This document shows, in pieces, positions 8,496 through 16,681 of a DNA stretch of 55,438 nt (its first letter is position 1; each line of letters begins with the position of its first letter). The DNA is from VGJW01 sp035285595. GTDB lineage: Bacteria; Cyanobacteriota; Sericytochromatia; S15B-MN24; VGJW01. A program made the position numbers and the translations under genes. The notes under the pieces are model-generated. The model made no database searches. It worked only from the letters and a program-made list of their open reading frames with translations, and was not told the origin of the DNA. Location of the stretch: the NCBI GenBank assembly GCA_035285595.1, contig JAYKGV010000046.1, positions 1-55,438 of the forward strand, given 5' to 3'.

Positions 8496-9824
8496 ATGCC
8501 GGACATCCGCCCGTTCCGGGCGCTGCGCTACTCCTTCTCCCGTCTGGAGGAGCCCGGCGCGGTCCTTTGCCCGCCGTACGACGTGGTCTCGCAGCAGGAC
8601 CAGATCCGCCTGCACCTTCGACATCCCCTGAATGCGATTCGGCTCGAGCTGGGCAGGGATCAAGAAGGGGATTCCGGCGAGGAAAATCGCTACCACCGTG
8701 CGGCGCGGACACTGCTCGAGTGGCGGGGCGAAGGGACCGTGACTCAGGATGAAGCCCCTTCGTTCTATCTTCACCGCCACGATGGTTCATGGGGCTCGCG
8801 CCTCGGGCTCTTCGGCGGCCTCGTGCTCCAGCCGTGGGGGCATGAGGTTCGCCCGCACGAACGTACGCTGAACGGGCCCAAGGCCGACAGGTTGCTGCTC
8901 TTCCGTCATGTCGGCGCTTCGTTGAGTCCTGTGCTGATGCTCGTCGGTGATCCGGACGGAGAACTGCTGGCACTCTGGCACGAGGTCATGACGGAAACAG
9001 AACCCCTCGTGACCCTCGAAGACGGCTGCGAAAGCCATGTCCTCTGGGCCATTCCCCCGGGGAGCCGGCAGGAGCGCCTGCGCAGCATGTTGGCCGAGCG
9101 CCCTCTCACGGTCGCCGACGGCCATCACCGTTACGAGACGGCGCTTGCCTACCGGAACGAAGGTGCCGAAGGCAAATCCGAAGGAGACCCGTCCCCCCGC
9201 GATCTCGGTTTCGTCTGTCTTGCTCGCCTCGAGGACCCTGCGCTCGTGGTTCTGCCGACCCACCGGCTCCTCAAGCCCGCCTTGCCCGCCTTGGCGGAAT
9301 TGCTGACCCGACTGCGGCAGGATTTCGAGGTGGTCGAGGAGCCCTGGAACGAAGACCCGGTGCATCCGGCCGAAGCCATGGGGCAATGGGTGGACGAATT
9401 GACGGCCAAAGGAGCCTTCGGGATGCTGATGCCGGGCGAGAGCCGGCGTTGGGTGCTCTCGCCGAGCCCCGACCTGCTTGCCAGACTCGCGACAAGCACC
9501 GGGACCGAGGCCCTCGCCCGATTGTCCGTGGTCCAGCTTCACCACGGGCTGTTGGCTCCCGTCCTCGGGCACAACGAGGCCAGCTGGGCCAAGGGGGGCG
9601 ATCTCAGCTACACCCGTGAGGGCCAGGAGGTCCTTATCGGGCTCGCCTCGGGCAGTTTCGGCGCCGCATTCGTGCTGCCCAGACCCACGGCCTCTGGGGT
9701 AGCCGACGTTGCGGCAGCCGGTGCCGTGATGCCCCAGAAATCCACCTACTTCGAACCCAAGGTACCGACCGGCCTGCTGTTCATGGACTTGGGCGGACCT
9801 TCGGCGGGAGCCGGCGCGCCATGA
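8496..9824 (+). CDS. DUF1015 family protein
   Basis: 442 residues, typical for DUF1015. The ATG at 8496 follows GGAGG at 7-nt spacing; a TTG lies 6 nt earlier. Conserved family features are PDIRPFRALRYS at the N-terminus, LCPPYDVVS, the NAIRLEL segment and TVADGHHRYETALAY in the middle. Some DUF1015 members elsewhere have been described as L-serine kinases. I cannot confirm that activity here, so it should be kept as a family label. It is cytosolic, with no signal or membrane segment. The stop overlaps the rlmI start (ATGA), making it the first gene of a coupled run. Confidence 0.88.
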   Translation: MPDIRPFRALRYSFSRLEEPGAVLCPPYDVVSQQDQIRLHLRHPLNAIRLELGRDQEGDSGEENRYHRAARTLLEWRGEGTVTQDEAPSFYLHRHDGSWGSRLGLFGGLVLQPWGHEVRPHERTLNGPKADRLLLFRHVGASLSPVLMLVGDPDGELLALWHEVMTETEPLVTLEDGCESHVLWAIPPGSRQERLRSMLAERPLTVADGHHRYETALAYRNEGAEGKSEGDPSPRDLGFVCLARLEDPALVVLPTHRLLKPALPALAELLTRLRQDFEVVEEPWNEDPVHPAEAMGQWVDELTAKGAFGMLMPGESRRWVLSPSPDLLARLATSTGTEALARLSVVQLHHGLLAPVLGHNEASWAKGGDLSYTREGQEVLIGLASGSFGAAFVLPRPTASGVADVAAAGAVMPQKSTYFEPKVPTGLLFMDLGGPSAGAGAP

Positions 9825-11017
9825 CGTCTCGTCCGACCGTTGTCCTGAGCCGGCGAGGCGAGGAGCGCCTGCGTGCAGGCCATCCATGGGTTTTCGGCGC
9901 GGATGTCGCGCACGCGGACGCAGAGGGTCCGTCGTGGGTCGACGTGCTCGACCGCAAGGGTCATCGCCTCGGGGTCGCGAGCTACAACCCCGGCACCGGC
10001 TTGTGCCTGCGTATGCATGGGACAGGTACCGACCCGCTTGCGCCCGCCTGGGTGGAACGGCGTCTCGCGGAGGCCTTCGTGCTCCGACAGGCATGGCTGC
10101 CCGGTGTCGAGGCCTGGCGGTGGGTTCACGGGGAAGCCGATGGCCTGCCGGCCCTTGTAGTGGATCGTTACGCCGAATGGCTGGTCATCCAATCGATGTC
10201 ATGGGGCAGCGACCAACTCCTGCCTGGCCTCGTGGAAGCGCTGGTACGCCAGATCCAACCGCGAGGCATCCTGGAGCGAAGCGAGGGCTTCGCTCGAAAG
10301 CTGGAAGGGCTCGAACCCCGGACCGGCGTGCTTTGGGGCGAAGCCCCCGAAGACACGGTTCTCATCCAGGAATCGGGAGTCCGATATCACGTCGATCTGA
10401 AATCCGGCCAGAAAACCGGCTTTTTTCTGGACCAACGGCCGAATCGGGCGAAGCTGGCCACCTTGGCCGGCGGCAAAGCCGTGCTCAATGCCTTCTGTTA
10501 CTCGGGGGGGTTCTCGCTGCCGGCTGCGCGCGCAGGAGCCACGCGTGTCACTGGCATCGACATCGCAGCGGACGCCTTGGCGCTCGCAAGGCGCAACGCT
10601 GTGGAAAACGGCGTTGCGGACCGCTGCGAGTGGATTGAGGACAACGCCTTCGACCGTTTGCGGCTCCTCCAGAAACAGGGCGAGACCTATGACATCGTGG
10701 TGCTGGACCCGCCGGCCTTCACGAAGAACAAGGCCTCGATCCCCGGCGCCATCCGTGGCTACAAGGAGATCAATCTGCGAGGCATGTCGATGGTTCGCCC
10801 GGGTGGTTTGTTGGTCACCAGTTCGTGTTCGCACCACATGGGGACCGAGACCTTCCTCGAGGTGCTCGCAGGGGCGGCGGTGGACGCCCGACGGCGGCTG
10901 CGTGTCGTGGACGTCACGGGACCTGGACCAGACCATCCCAGCCTGCCCGGTGCTCCCGAGTCCCGCTATCTCAAATGTGTCTGGGCCGTGGTGGAGGGGC
11001 GCGATGACGACGAGTGA
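9821..11017 (+). CDS. rlmI: RlmI-like 23S rRNA (cytosine-5-) methyltransferase
   Basis: 398 residues, matching the RlmI/RlmK-like family: an N-terminal PUA RNA-binding domain (about 1-75, LSRRGEERLRAGHPWVFG), a central linking domain (about 85-190) and a C-terminal Rossmann methyltransferase. SAM-binding VLNAFCYSGGFS, acidic GIDIAADAL, catalytic DPPAFTKNK and VTSSCSHHMG are present. E. coli RlmI makes m5C1962 in 23S rRNA using SAM. The exact target nucleotide here is inferred from homology. The start overlaps the DUF1015 stop and the 3' end overlaps the next small gene by 14 nt. Confidence 0.9.
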   Translation: MTSRPTVVLSRRGEERLRAGHPWVFGADVAHADAEGPSWVDVLDRKGHRLGVASYNPGTGLCLRMHGTGTDPLAPAWVERRLAEAFVLRQAWLPGVEAWRWVHGEADGLPALVVDRYAEWLVIQSMSWGSDQLLPGLVEALVRQIQPRGILERSEGFARKLEGLEPRTGVLWGEAPEDTVLIQESGVRYHVDLKSGQKTGFFLDQRPNRAKLATLAGGKAVLNAFCYSGGFSLPAARAGATRVTGIDIAADALALARRNAVENGVADRCEWIEDNAFDRLRLLQKQGETYDIVVLDPPAFTKNKASIPGAIRGYKEINLRGMSMVRPGGLLVTSSCSHHMGTETFLEVLAGAAVDARRRLRVVDVTGPGPDHPSLPGAPESRYLKCVWAVVEGRDDDE

Positions 11018-11369
11018 CGTGCCGTGTACCTTCGCGACCGATCAAATTTGTCCGGGTCAGGGTCAGGATGGACTCAGAGTGGATGGGCCCTTTGGCAGCA
11101 GCGGCTGGTATCCGCTGGGGTCGTGGCCTGTCGATGCAGAGGAAAGACCCATCCGGCACTGTCCTGTCTGGTACCTGAAGGCCGGCCTACCCGAGGCGGC
11201 CAAGGCCAGGGCGGCCGTCGTGAGCGAGCGAACCCGCGTGACCCTCTGCCTCGCGGGCAAGCGATGGAGCGACGAGGCCATATGCACCCGCTGCCGCAAT
11301 GTGGGCTGTCCTTCCAACCAATCTTCCGAGGGTAACGTTCATGCCGCTGTCGGCCGCCTCATTGTCTAG
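11004..11369 (+). CDS. Small Cys-rich hypothetical protein
   Basis: 121 residues starting at an ATG inside the rlmI 3' end, with GAGGGG just upstream. It contains seven cysteines: Cys8, Cys16, Cys53, Cys82 and a terminal cluster CTRCRNVGC with Cys94, Cys97 and Cys102. The spacing suggests zinc or Fe-S binding, but I do not recognise a family. There is no signal peptide. It overlaps rlmI by 14 nt and the sppA start by 29 nt, so it sits inside a translationally coupled chain, which is the main reason to believe it is real. Function unknown. Confidence 0.65.
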   Translation: MTTSDVPCTFATDQICPGQGQDGLRVDGPFGSSGWYPLGSWPVDAEERPIRHCPVWYLKAGLPEAAKARAAVVSERTRVTLCLAGKRWSDEAICTRCRNVGCPSNQSSEGNVHAAVGRLIV

Positions 11370-13740
11370 ACTCCTGCTTCGTCGGACCATCGGATGGACC
11401 TTGGCTGCGACCGTGGCTCCTCTGCCGGCTTACGCAGTAGGGGTCGAGTTGCCCGAGCCCCTGGGTGCCCGGACGGTAGCCGGTGCGGAGGGTCTTGCCG
11501 CCGCGTGGCTGAACCCTGCCAGCCTCACCTTGGACGGTGCCACTGAACTCGCTTTGCTCGGAAACGGTCGTGGTGCCTTGGGCCTGGGCGTAGCCGGCGG
11601 TGGTCTCGGCCTCTCCTTGAGACAGCGGCAAGGTCCGTCCGGAGGGGATGAAGTAGGGATGCACCTGCTGCTGCCCTTGGCCACCGGCCTGACGGCCGGG
11701 GGGACGTGGCGGGTGGGCCGTCGCAACGGAGTGGCCGGCCAAGATGCTGATTTGGGACTTCTTTGGCATCCCACCGCCAATTGGTCAGTCGGATACGCCC
11801 ATCGGGGCCTCGCGGCGACGGTGGCTCCGGCCTCAGCAGAGCAACTCGGCCTCGCGTGGCGCCCGAACGACGAACGGCTGACGTTCAGCTTGGACCATGC
11901 TTGGATGCAAGGACGGATCGACCAGGGCCGCACCTCGCTGGCTGCGCAATGGCAACTGGCTCCCGGCCTGCAGCTGATGCTCCAGACCGGCAGGGATCTG
12001 GCCTTTGCCGCCGCTGCCTTGGACGAACTGCGGATAGGCGTGACGCTTGGGCACGGTCGTCACTCCATGGGGATGTTGGTCGATGGTGACGCGACCCAGG
12101 GTGCAGCCCCGACCGTCGCGGCCGGCTGGAGATTCGTGGATCGTCCGGCACCGTCCGCCGTCTGGCCGGACAAGGTGGTCGTGGCGGCACGTCTCGGGGG
12201 CAGCCTCGCCCCGAAGGCCGGCCTCGCCGGTCTTTTGCAGTCTCTTCCTCCGAGGCCGGCGACGGCCTTGGTCCTGGAGGCTCTGGAACGCAATGGCCGC
12301 GACCCTGAGGTGCAGGCCCTGGCCCTGCGACTCGATCCCCTCGATTTGTCTCTCGGTGAGCTACAGGAGTTGCGGGAAGGGCTCTCCCGGTTCCGCCGTG
12401 CAGGCAAGCGACTCTACATCCACGTGTCGGGCGGCGGCCTTCCGGAACTCTACGTCGCCTCGGTCGCCGATCGGATCTTCCTGTCCCCTGGGGCTCAACT
12501 GGACGTCTCAGGCTTTGCGGACGAGGTGCTGATGTATGGGGACCTGCTCAAGCAAAGCGGCATCCATGCGGATTTCGTGGCCACGGGTCCCTTCAAGTCC
12601 GCCGTCGAGCCCTATCTGCGCAACCGACTCTCGGAGGATGCGAAAGCACAGTTGGCATCTCTGTTGCACGATCGGTCCGAGCAGATCCTGACAGGCCTTG
12701 CTGAAGCCAGGAATCTGCCGATGGCGCGCCTGCGGACCTTGGTCGACCAAGGCCTCCTCCGTGCCGAACAGCCACAGGGGCTTGCCGACGAGACCTGCCA
12801 TCCCGACGAGATTGAGGCCCGTCTCTGCAAGGAACTCGAGATTCCAGAGGCGGAAGCCCTGCTTGAGCGATTCCCGGCGGATCGGGCGTGGGCACGCCCG
12901 AGAATCGCCGTCATTACCTTACAGGGCACGATGGCCCGCGGGACTTCGGGGGCAGACCTGCTCATGGGTGAGGTGCTCGGATCCGAGGATGCGGTGTCCG
13001 TCCTTGACCAAGCACGCAAGGACGATGAAATCGCAGGGGTCGTGCTGCGGATAGAGTCGCCCGGAGGGGATGCGGATGCTGCCGAGGAGATCCGGCGTGC
13101 GGTGGAGCGCTTGGCGGCAGCGAAGCCCGTGGCGACAAGTGTCGGACCGGTTGCCGCCTCTGGTGGCTACTGGGTGGCCTGCGGCACACCTTGGATCTTT
13201 GCCGAGCCCGGCTCCATCACGGGCAGCATCGGGGTCTTCTCCGGCAAGCTCAGCTTCGGCGGATTGATGGGACGCCTGGGCGTAAGCCTTGATGGAGCTC
13301 AGGAAGGCAAGCTTGCCAACGCCTCAACCATCGCCCGGCCGTTCTCGGCAGAAGAGCGGCAGTGGCTCGAGGACTCTATCCAACATACCTACCGCAGATT
13401 TCTTGACCTCGTGGCTCGTGCGCGGAAGAAGGACTTCAAAGACGTCGAGAGCCTCGCCTCGGGTCGTGTTTACACGGGCCGTCAAGCTGCACAGGTGGGG
13501 CTGGTGGATGCCCTCGGTGGCCTCGACGACGCCCGGGCCTGGGTTGCCGCCAAGGCCGGGTTGGCCGCCGACGAACCCGTCGTACTCTATGGCCGTGCCC
13601 GCACCGACGTGACCCCTGTCCTAGCCTCCCTTGCAGGCGATCACGCAGGTATGGCAAAGGGCCTCGTCGGTCTAACCCGCTGGACCACCCGACGGACGTG
13701 GGCCATGGACCCACGCTTCCAGGCACCTTTGTCGCGATGA
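11341..13740 (+). CDS. sppA: SppA-type S49 peptidase with N-terminal barrel-like domain
   Basis: 799 residues. The N-terminus has a signal peptide (about 1-32, ending AAT..PLPAYA). Next comes a roughly 230-residue Gly-rich beta region resembling outer-membrane barrel proteins (LPEPLGARTVAGAEGLAAAW; many alternating strands). Two S49 halves follow. The catalytic dyad is intact: Lys419 in GPFKSAVEPY and Ser607 in VAASGGYWVA, 188 residues apart. SppA cleaves remnant signal peptides in the envelope. The barrel-like extension is absent from E. coli SppA and suggests association with the outer membrane. The start follows GAGGG and overlaps the Cys-rich gene. The stop overlaps ruvX (ATGA). Confidence 0.88.
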   Translation: MPLSAASLSRLLLRRTIGWTLAATVAPLPAYAVGVELPEPLGARTVAGAEGLAAAWLNPASLTLDGATELALLGNGRGALGLGVAGGGLGLSLRQRQGPSGGDEVGMHLLLPLATGLTAGGTWRVGRRNGVAGQDADLGLLWHPTANWSVGYAHRGLAATVAPASAEQLGLAWRPNDERLTFSLDHAWMQGRIDQGRTSLAAQWQLAPGLQLMLQTGRDLAFAAAALDELRIGVTLGHGRHSMGMLVDGDATQGAAPTVAAGWRFVDRPAPSAVWPDKVVVAARLGGSLAPKAGLAGLLQSLPPRPATALVLEALERNGRDPEVQALALRLDPLDLSLGELQELREGLSRFRRAGKRLYIHVSGGGLPELYVASVADRIFLSPGAQLDVSGFADEVLMYGDLLKQSGIHADFVATGPFKSAVEPYLRNRLSEDAKAQLASLLHDRSEQILTGLAEARNLPMARLRTLVDQGLLRAEQPQGLADETCHPDEIEARLCKELEIPEAEALLERFPADRAWARPRIAVITLQGTMARGTSGADLLMGEVLGSEDAVSVLDQARKDDEIAGVVLRIESPGGDADAAEEIRRAVERLAAAKPVATSVGPVAASGGYWVACGTPWIFAEPGSITGSIGVFSGKLSFGGLMGRLGVSLDGAQEGKLANASTIARPFSAEERQWLEDSIQHTYRRFLDLVARARKKDFKDVESLASGRVYTGRQAAQVGLVDALGGLDDARAWVAAKAGLAADEPVVLYGRARTDVTPVLASLAGDHAGMAKGLVGLTRWTTRRTWAMDPRFQAPLSR

Positions 13741-14207
13741 GCGAACTGCGCCCTAGACTGATAGGTCTCGATGTGGGGACCAAGCGCATCGGCGTTGCAG
13801 TTTCCGATCCTTTCGGCTGGACGGCACAGGGAGCGGGGGTCATCGAACGTCGAAATCTCGCGAAGGATCTCGGGGAAATTCAGCGACTGGCGGAGCTTTA
13901 CCATGCCCGAACGCTCGTGATAGGCTTCCCCCGGACGCTGGCGGGAACCGCCGGCCCGCAGGCTGAGTCCTTGCAGGCTTTTACAGACCGTCTGATCGAC
14001 CTCGGCTTCGAGGTCATTCCCGAGGACGAACGATTCACCACCAAGATCGCGGAGCGTGTCCTGATCGCGGCCGATGTGCCGAGAGCCAGGAGACGTGACG
14101 TCATCGACCAACAGGCCGCGATCGTCATCCTTCAGGGTTACCTGGACCGACGCGACCGACAAGAAAGGAACCGACCCGATGGACTCGGCGAACATCCCGC
14201 AGACTGA
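13737..14207 (+). CDS. ruvX: Holliday junction resolvase-like RuvX/YqgF
   Basis: 156 residues, the usual size. RNase H-like fold: first strand LIGLDVGTKRIGVAVSD with Asp12, then TLVIGFPRTLAGTAGPQA, DERFTTKIAE and a late Asp in RRDVIDQQAAI, the expected acidic active site. Family members process 16S rRNA 5' ends and/or resolve Holliday-junction-like DNA. The start lies in the ATGA overlap with sppA. The 3' end overlaps the DUF1292 gene by 29 nt, the same gene order seen in Firmicutes (yrrK-yrzB) and related in cyanobacteria. Confidence 0.93.
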   Translation: MSELRPRLIGLDVGTKRIGVAVSDPFGWTAQGAGVIERRNLAKDLGEIQRLAELYHARTLVIGFPRTLAGTAGPQAESLQAFTDRLIDLGFEVIPEDERFTTKIAERVLIAADVPRARRRDVIDQQAAIVILQGYLDRRDRQERNRPDGLGEHPAD

Positions 14208-14505
14208 GACTGAAGACGTGCCCGAGAATGTGGTGACACTCCTCGGCGAGAATGGCGAGGAGCAGCAGTTCGAATTGCTGGACATCATCGAGGTGGAGGG
14301 CCGGGAATATGCCTTGCTGCTACCCATCGAGGATGAAGAAGGCGAATCGGACGAGGACGAGGATGAGGAAGTCGGCGTAATCGTCCTGCGTTTCGAGGCG
14401 GATGAATCGCTCACCCACATCGAAGACGAAGCGGAGTTCCAGCGGGTGGTGGAGGCTCTTGAGCGCATGTCGGAAGAAGACGAGGACGGCGAAGACAACG
14501 CCTGA
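14179..14505 (+). CDS. DUF1292 (YrzB-like) acidic protein
   Basis: 108 residues, starting at an ATG inside the end of ruvX with AAGGAA upstream. The core ENVVTLLGENGEEQQFELLDI followed by EGREYALLLPIE, and EVGVIVLRFEADES, match DUF1292. Function is unknown in all hosts I know of. The protein is strongly acidic, with Asp/Glu runs in the middle and at the C-terminus (EEDEDGEDNA). Adjacency to ruvX is the conserved context. Confidence 0.88.
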   Translation: MDSANIPQTETEDVPENVVTLLGENGEEQQFELLDIIEVEGREYALLLPIEDEEGESDEDEDEEVGVIVLRFEADESLTHIEDEAEFQRVVEALERMSEEDEDGEDNA

Positions 14506-14591
14506 GGCGTGAGTGGGATTGAGGCCGGAGGGGCCGGGTATATAGGCGGCGACCCGGACCCCCGGCGGTCCGAAGCCCTCTTGGAGGATCC

Positions 14592-15701
14592 GTGGCTAGG
14601 AACAACGACGACGACGAACTCGAATTCGAGGACGAGGACGAAGAAGGCTTCGACGACGAAGAAGATGAAGACTTCGACGACGAGGACGACGAAGACGAGG
14701 ATGATGAGGAAGGCTCGGGCTCCGGCGGAGCTCGAAAGGCCATTCTTTTCAGTTTGCTTGGTCTGACGCTTCTGGGGGGTGGGGCCTACGCGGCCATGCA
14801 GATGGGTGTCGAGATCCCGCTGCTGTCCAGCGTCATGCCGGCCACGTCGGAGGTGGTTCCGGCCACGCCCCCGCCTTCCGTTCCTGTGGCCAACCCTCCG
14901 CAGGTCGCCGAGCCTCCAGCACAGACGACGCCACCTCCAGCTGCGACGATGGCTCAGGCAGGGGCACCGGGGAGTGGAGGAGAGGCCCCCGCAGAACCAG
15001 GCAAGGCGCCGGAGGCTGCTCCCGCCAAAGAGCTGCCGGTACCTGTGGCGGCCAAGGCTCCCGTGGCGATGTCGCCAAAGGAGAATCCGCCCGATGCGGA
15101 CACCTCTATCGCGCCGGCACCTGTGGCACCCAAGACACTCAAGGCAAAAGGACCGGACAAGCGCAAGACTACGGTCGGCGCCGCAGCTGGTAAGGCACGT
15201 GCTGCCCAGCGCAAGACGAAGAAGGTTCGCCTCGCCCAATCGGGTTCGGGCTGGTTCACCGTGCAGGCAGGGGCCTTCAACGTTCCCGAGAACGCCCAGA
15301 GTGTCGTCGAGCGCCTGAAGGCCAAGGGTTTACCGGCTTCCCGGACGGGGTCCGGCACGGGAGGCAAGTGGTCCTTGTGGTCAAATTACGTGGATTCCCC
15401 TGCCAAGGCCAAGACCTTGATCCGGCAGTTCCGTAAGGCTGGGGTGCGTGGCCAACTTGTGACCCGTCAAGGACGCTATGTGGTGTTCCTGGGAAGCCAC
15501 GCCACGGAGGAAAAGGCCAAAGGAATCGCGGCCAAGCTATCCGGGAAGGGCTTGTATGCATCGGTTCATGGGCAGCCCGCCCAGGCATCCGCCGGCCCCA
15601 ATCGGGTATGGGTCGGTCGCTTCTCTTCTCGCGTGGAGGCCGAGGCGATGGCATCCCGCGTGCGGGCAGCCGTCGGTTTCGGCATCGTGCGCCGGCTGTA
15701 G
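14592..15701 (+). CDS. SPOR-domain membrane protein with acidic cytoplasmic tail
   Basis: 369 residues from GTG at 14592, preceded by GGAGGAT. Residues 1-43 are an almost continuous Asp/Glu run. A single membrane segment follows (about 48-70, ARKAILFSLLGLTLLGG), then a Pro/Ala-rich periplasmic linker and two SPOR-like repeats (about 218-290 and 296-369; GWFTVQAGAFNVPENAQ and YVVFLGSHATEEKAKG). SPOR domains bind glycan strands stripped of stem peptides at division sites, so a division or cell-wall role is likely. The poly-acidic tail is unusual and could contact cationic cytoplasmic partners. An 86-nt gap separates it from DUF1292. The intergenic TATATAGG at 14539-14546 may hold a -10. Confidence 0.85.
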   Translation: MARNNDDDELEFEDEDEEGFDDEEDEDFDDEDDEDEDDEEGSGSGGARKAILFSLLGLTLLGGGAYAAMQMGVEIPLLSSVMPATSEVVPATPPPSVPVANPPQVAEPPAQTTPPPAATMAQAGAPGSGGEAPAEPGKAPEAAPAKELPVPVAAKAPVAMSPKENPPDADTSIAPAPVAPKTLKAKGPDKRKTTVGAAAGKARAAQRKTKKVRLAQSGSGWFTVQAGAFNVPENAQSVVERLKAKGLPASRTGSGTGGKWSLWSNYVDSPAKAKTLIRQFRKAGVRGQLVTRQGRYVVFLGSHATEEKAKGIAAKLSGKGLYASVHGQPAQASAGPNRVWVGRFSSRVEAEAMASRVRAAVGFGIVRRL

Positions 15702-15703
15702 GG

Positions 15704-16180
15704 GTGGTGGCCGTCCAAGACGAGTTCCAGGTCGTCACGTTCAGCTTGGCGGCCGAGCAATACGGCGTGGATATCGGGAGCGTGCAGGAGATCATCCCGC
15801 TGCTCCCGGTCATTCGCGTTCCTGAAGCACCGCGTTGGATCGATGGTCTGATCGATCTCAGGGGCGAGATTCTACCCGTCCTGGATCTGAGAACTCGCTT
15901 CGGTCTGGAGCGTCTTGCACCTGGCGAGGGGCAGCCCTGCATCATCATCAGCCACCTCAAAGGCCAGATGGTCGGCTTGATCGTGGATTCGGTCCGCGAT
16001 GTCGTGCGCGCCTCACAGATCGCCGTGGCGCCGGTGCCACCGGCCGCAGGGGCCAGGGCCCCGTTCCTCTCCGGCATTCTGCGCATTCCCGAAGGCAAAG
16101 GACATCGCATCCTGCTGTTGCTTTCCCTCGACCGCCTTCTCTCCGAAGAGGAGGTCGAAGCCTTGGCTGGTATGGCGTGA
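15704..16180 (+). CDS. cheW: CheW-like chemotaxis coupling protein
   Basis: 158 residues. The single CheW domain starts at once: FQVVTFSLAAEQYGVDIGSV, then IPLLPVIRVPEAPRWIDGLIDL, RGEILPVLDLRTRFGL and LKGQMVGLIVDSVRDVVR. CheW links receptors (MCPs) to the CheA kinase at the membrane. GTG codons at 15704 and 15707 are both possible starts; no strong ribosome site is visible and the SPOR gene stops just 3 nt upstream. No CheA or CheY is in the window, but two MCP genes lie at 48219-49415 and 53255-54511. Confidence 0.88.
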   Translation: MVAVQDEFQVVTFSLAAEQYGVDIGSVQEIIPLLPVIRVPEAPRWIDGLIDLRGEILPVLDLRTRFGLERLAPGEGQPCIIISHLKGQMVGLIVDSVRDVVRASQIAVAPVPPAAGARAPFLSGILRIPEGKGHRILLLLSLDRLLSEEEVEALAGMA

Positions 16181-16190
16181 GGCTTCGCAC

Positions 16191-16508
16191 GTGCAAGATC
16201 TGACCCTGACATGCCGGGACTGTGGCCAGAGTTTCGTCTTCTCCATCGGCGAGCAGGAGTTCCATGCCCAGAAGGGCTACACCAATCCTCCCGTGCGTTG
16301 CGTGGCTTGTCGGCGCGCCCGAAGACAGCCGGTGACTCAGACCTCGGTCCCGCGCGACGTGACCGACAGACCACGGTTCCCTGCCACGTGTTCAGCTTGC
16401 GGGTGCTCCACGACGGTACCCTTCAGGCCCGTCCAGGGTAGGCCCGTCTATTGCCAAGGGTGCTTCAGACCCCGAAGGGACGAGCAGCGCCGTGGGGCCC
16501 CGGACTGA
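16191..16508 (+). CDS. Zinc-ribbon protein (zf-trcl/CxxC type)
   Basis: 105 residues from GTG at 16191, with GAGG eight bases upstream and 10 nt after cheW. The first ribbon is LTCRDCGQSFVFSIGEQEFH followed by CVACRRARR (Cys8, Cys11, Cys37, Cys40). A second, CSACGCSTTVPFRP followed by YCQGCFRP, lies at about 66-95. This two-ribbon layout matches the small CxxC zinc-ribbon proteins found in cyanobacteria, Chloroflexi and others. The family has no firm function; nucleic-acid binding is a guess. It is the last gene of the long plus-strand run. Confidence 0.8.
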   Translation: MQDLTLTCRDCGQSFVFSIGEQEFHAQKGYTNPPVRCVACRRARRQPVTQTSVPRDVTDRPRFPATCSACGCSTTVPFRPVQGRPVYCQGCFRPRRDEQRRGAPD

Positions 16509-16523
16509 AACGAACCACTCACC

Positions 16524-16559
16524 ACAAAGCCGGCATTCCACGGGGAATACCGGCTTTGT
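16524..16559. terminator. Long hairpin between zinc-ribbon gene and tRNA-Pro
   Basis: A 16-bp stem (16524-16539 with 16544-16559, one mismatch) and an ACGG loop. The T-rich part is inside the stem on both strands, so it is not a classical T-tailed terminator. It lies 15 nt after the plus-strand stop and 2 nt beyond the 3' end of the minus-strand tRNA, so it may serve both directions, or tRNA 3' processing. Confidence 0.6.
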
Positions 16560-16561
16560 CA

Positions 16562-16635
16562 TCGGGATGAGAGGATTCGAACCTCCGGCCTCACGGTCCC
16601 GAACCGCGCGCTCTACCAAGCTGAGCTACATCCCG
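16562..16635 (-). tRNA. tRNA-Pro(CGG)
   Basis: 74 nt, read on the minus strand. The acceptor stem CGGGATG pairs with CATCCCG. The D arm is GCTC...GAGC, the anticodon arm CGCGG-TTCGGGA-CCGTG gives anticodon CGG, and the T arm is GGAGG-TTCGAAT-CCTCT. The discriminator is A. No CCA is encoded. Confidence 0.95.
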
Positions 16636-16681
16636 GGGGCCATATCCTACCACCGAAGCGGGTGACTCCGCCAGTCTGGAC

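Noticed and set aside
8787..10094. Minus-strand open frame of 435 codons
   Set aside because: Antisense to the DUF1015 and rlmI genes; composition is that of a shadow frame.
14592..14720. Simple repeat-like GAC/GAA/GAG tract
   Set aside because: Explained by the acidic N-terminus of the SPOR protein; not a separate repeat element.
13641..15239. Minus-strand open frame of 532 codons with a long poly-Ser run
   Set aside because: The Ser run is the antisense of the Asp/Glu codons of the SPOR and DUF1292 proteins.
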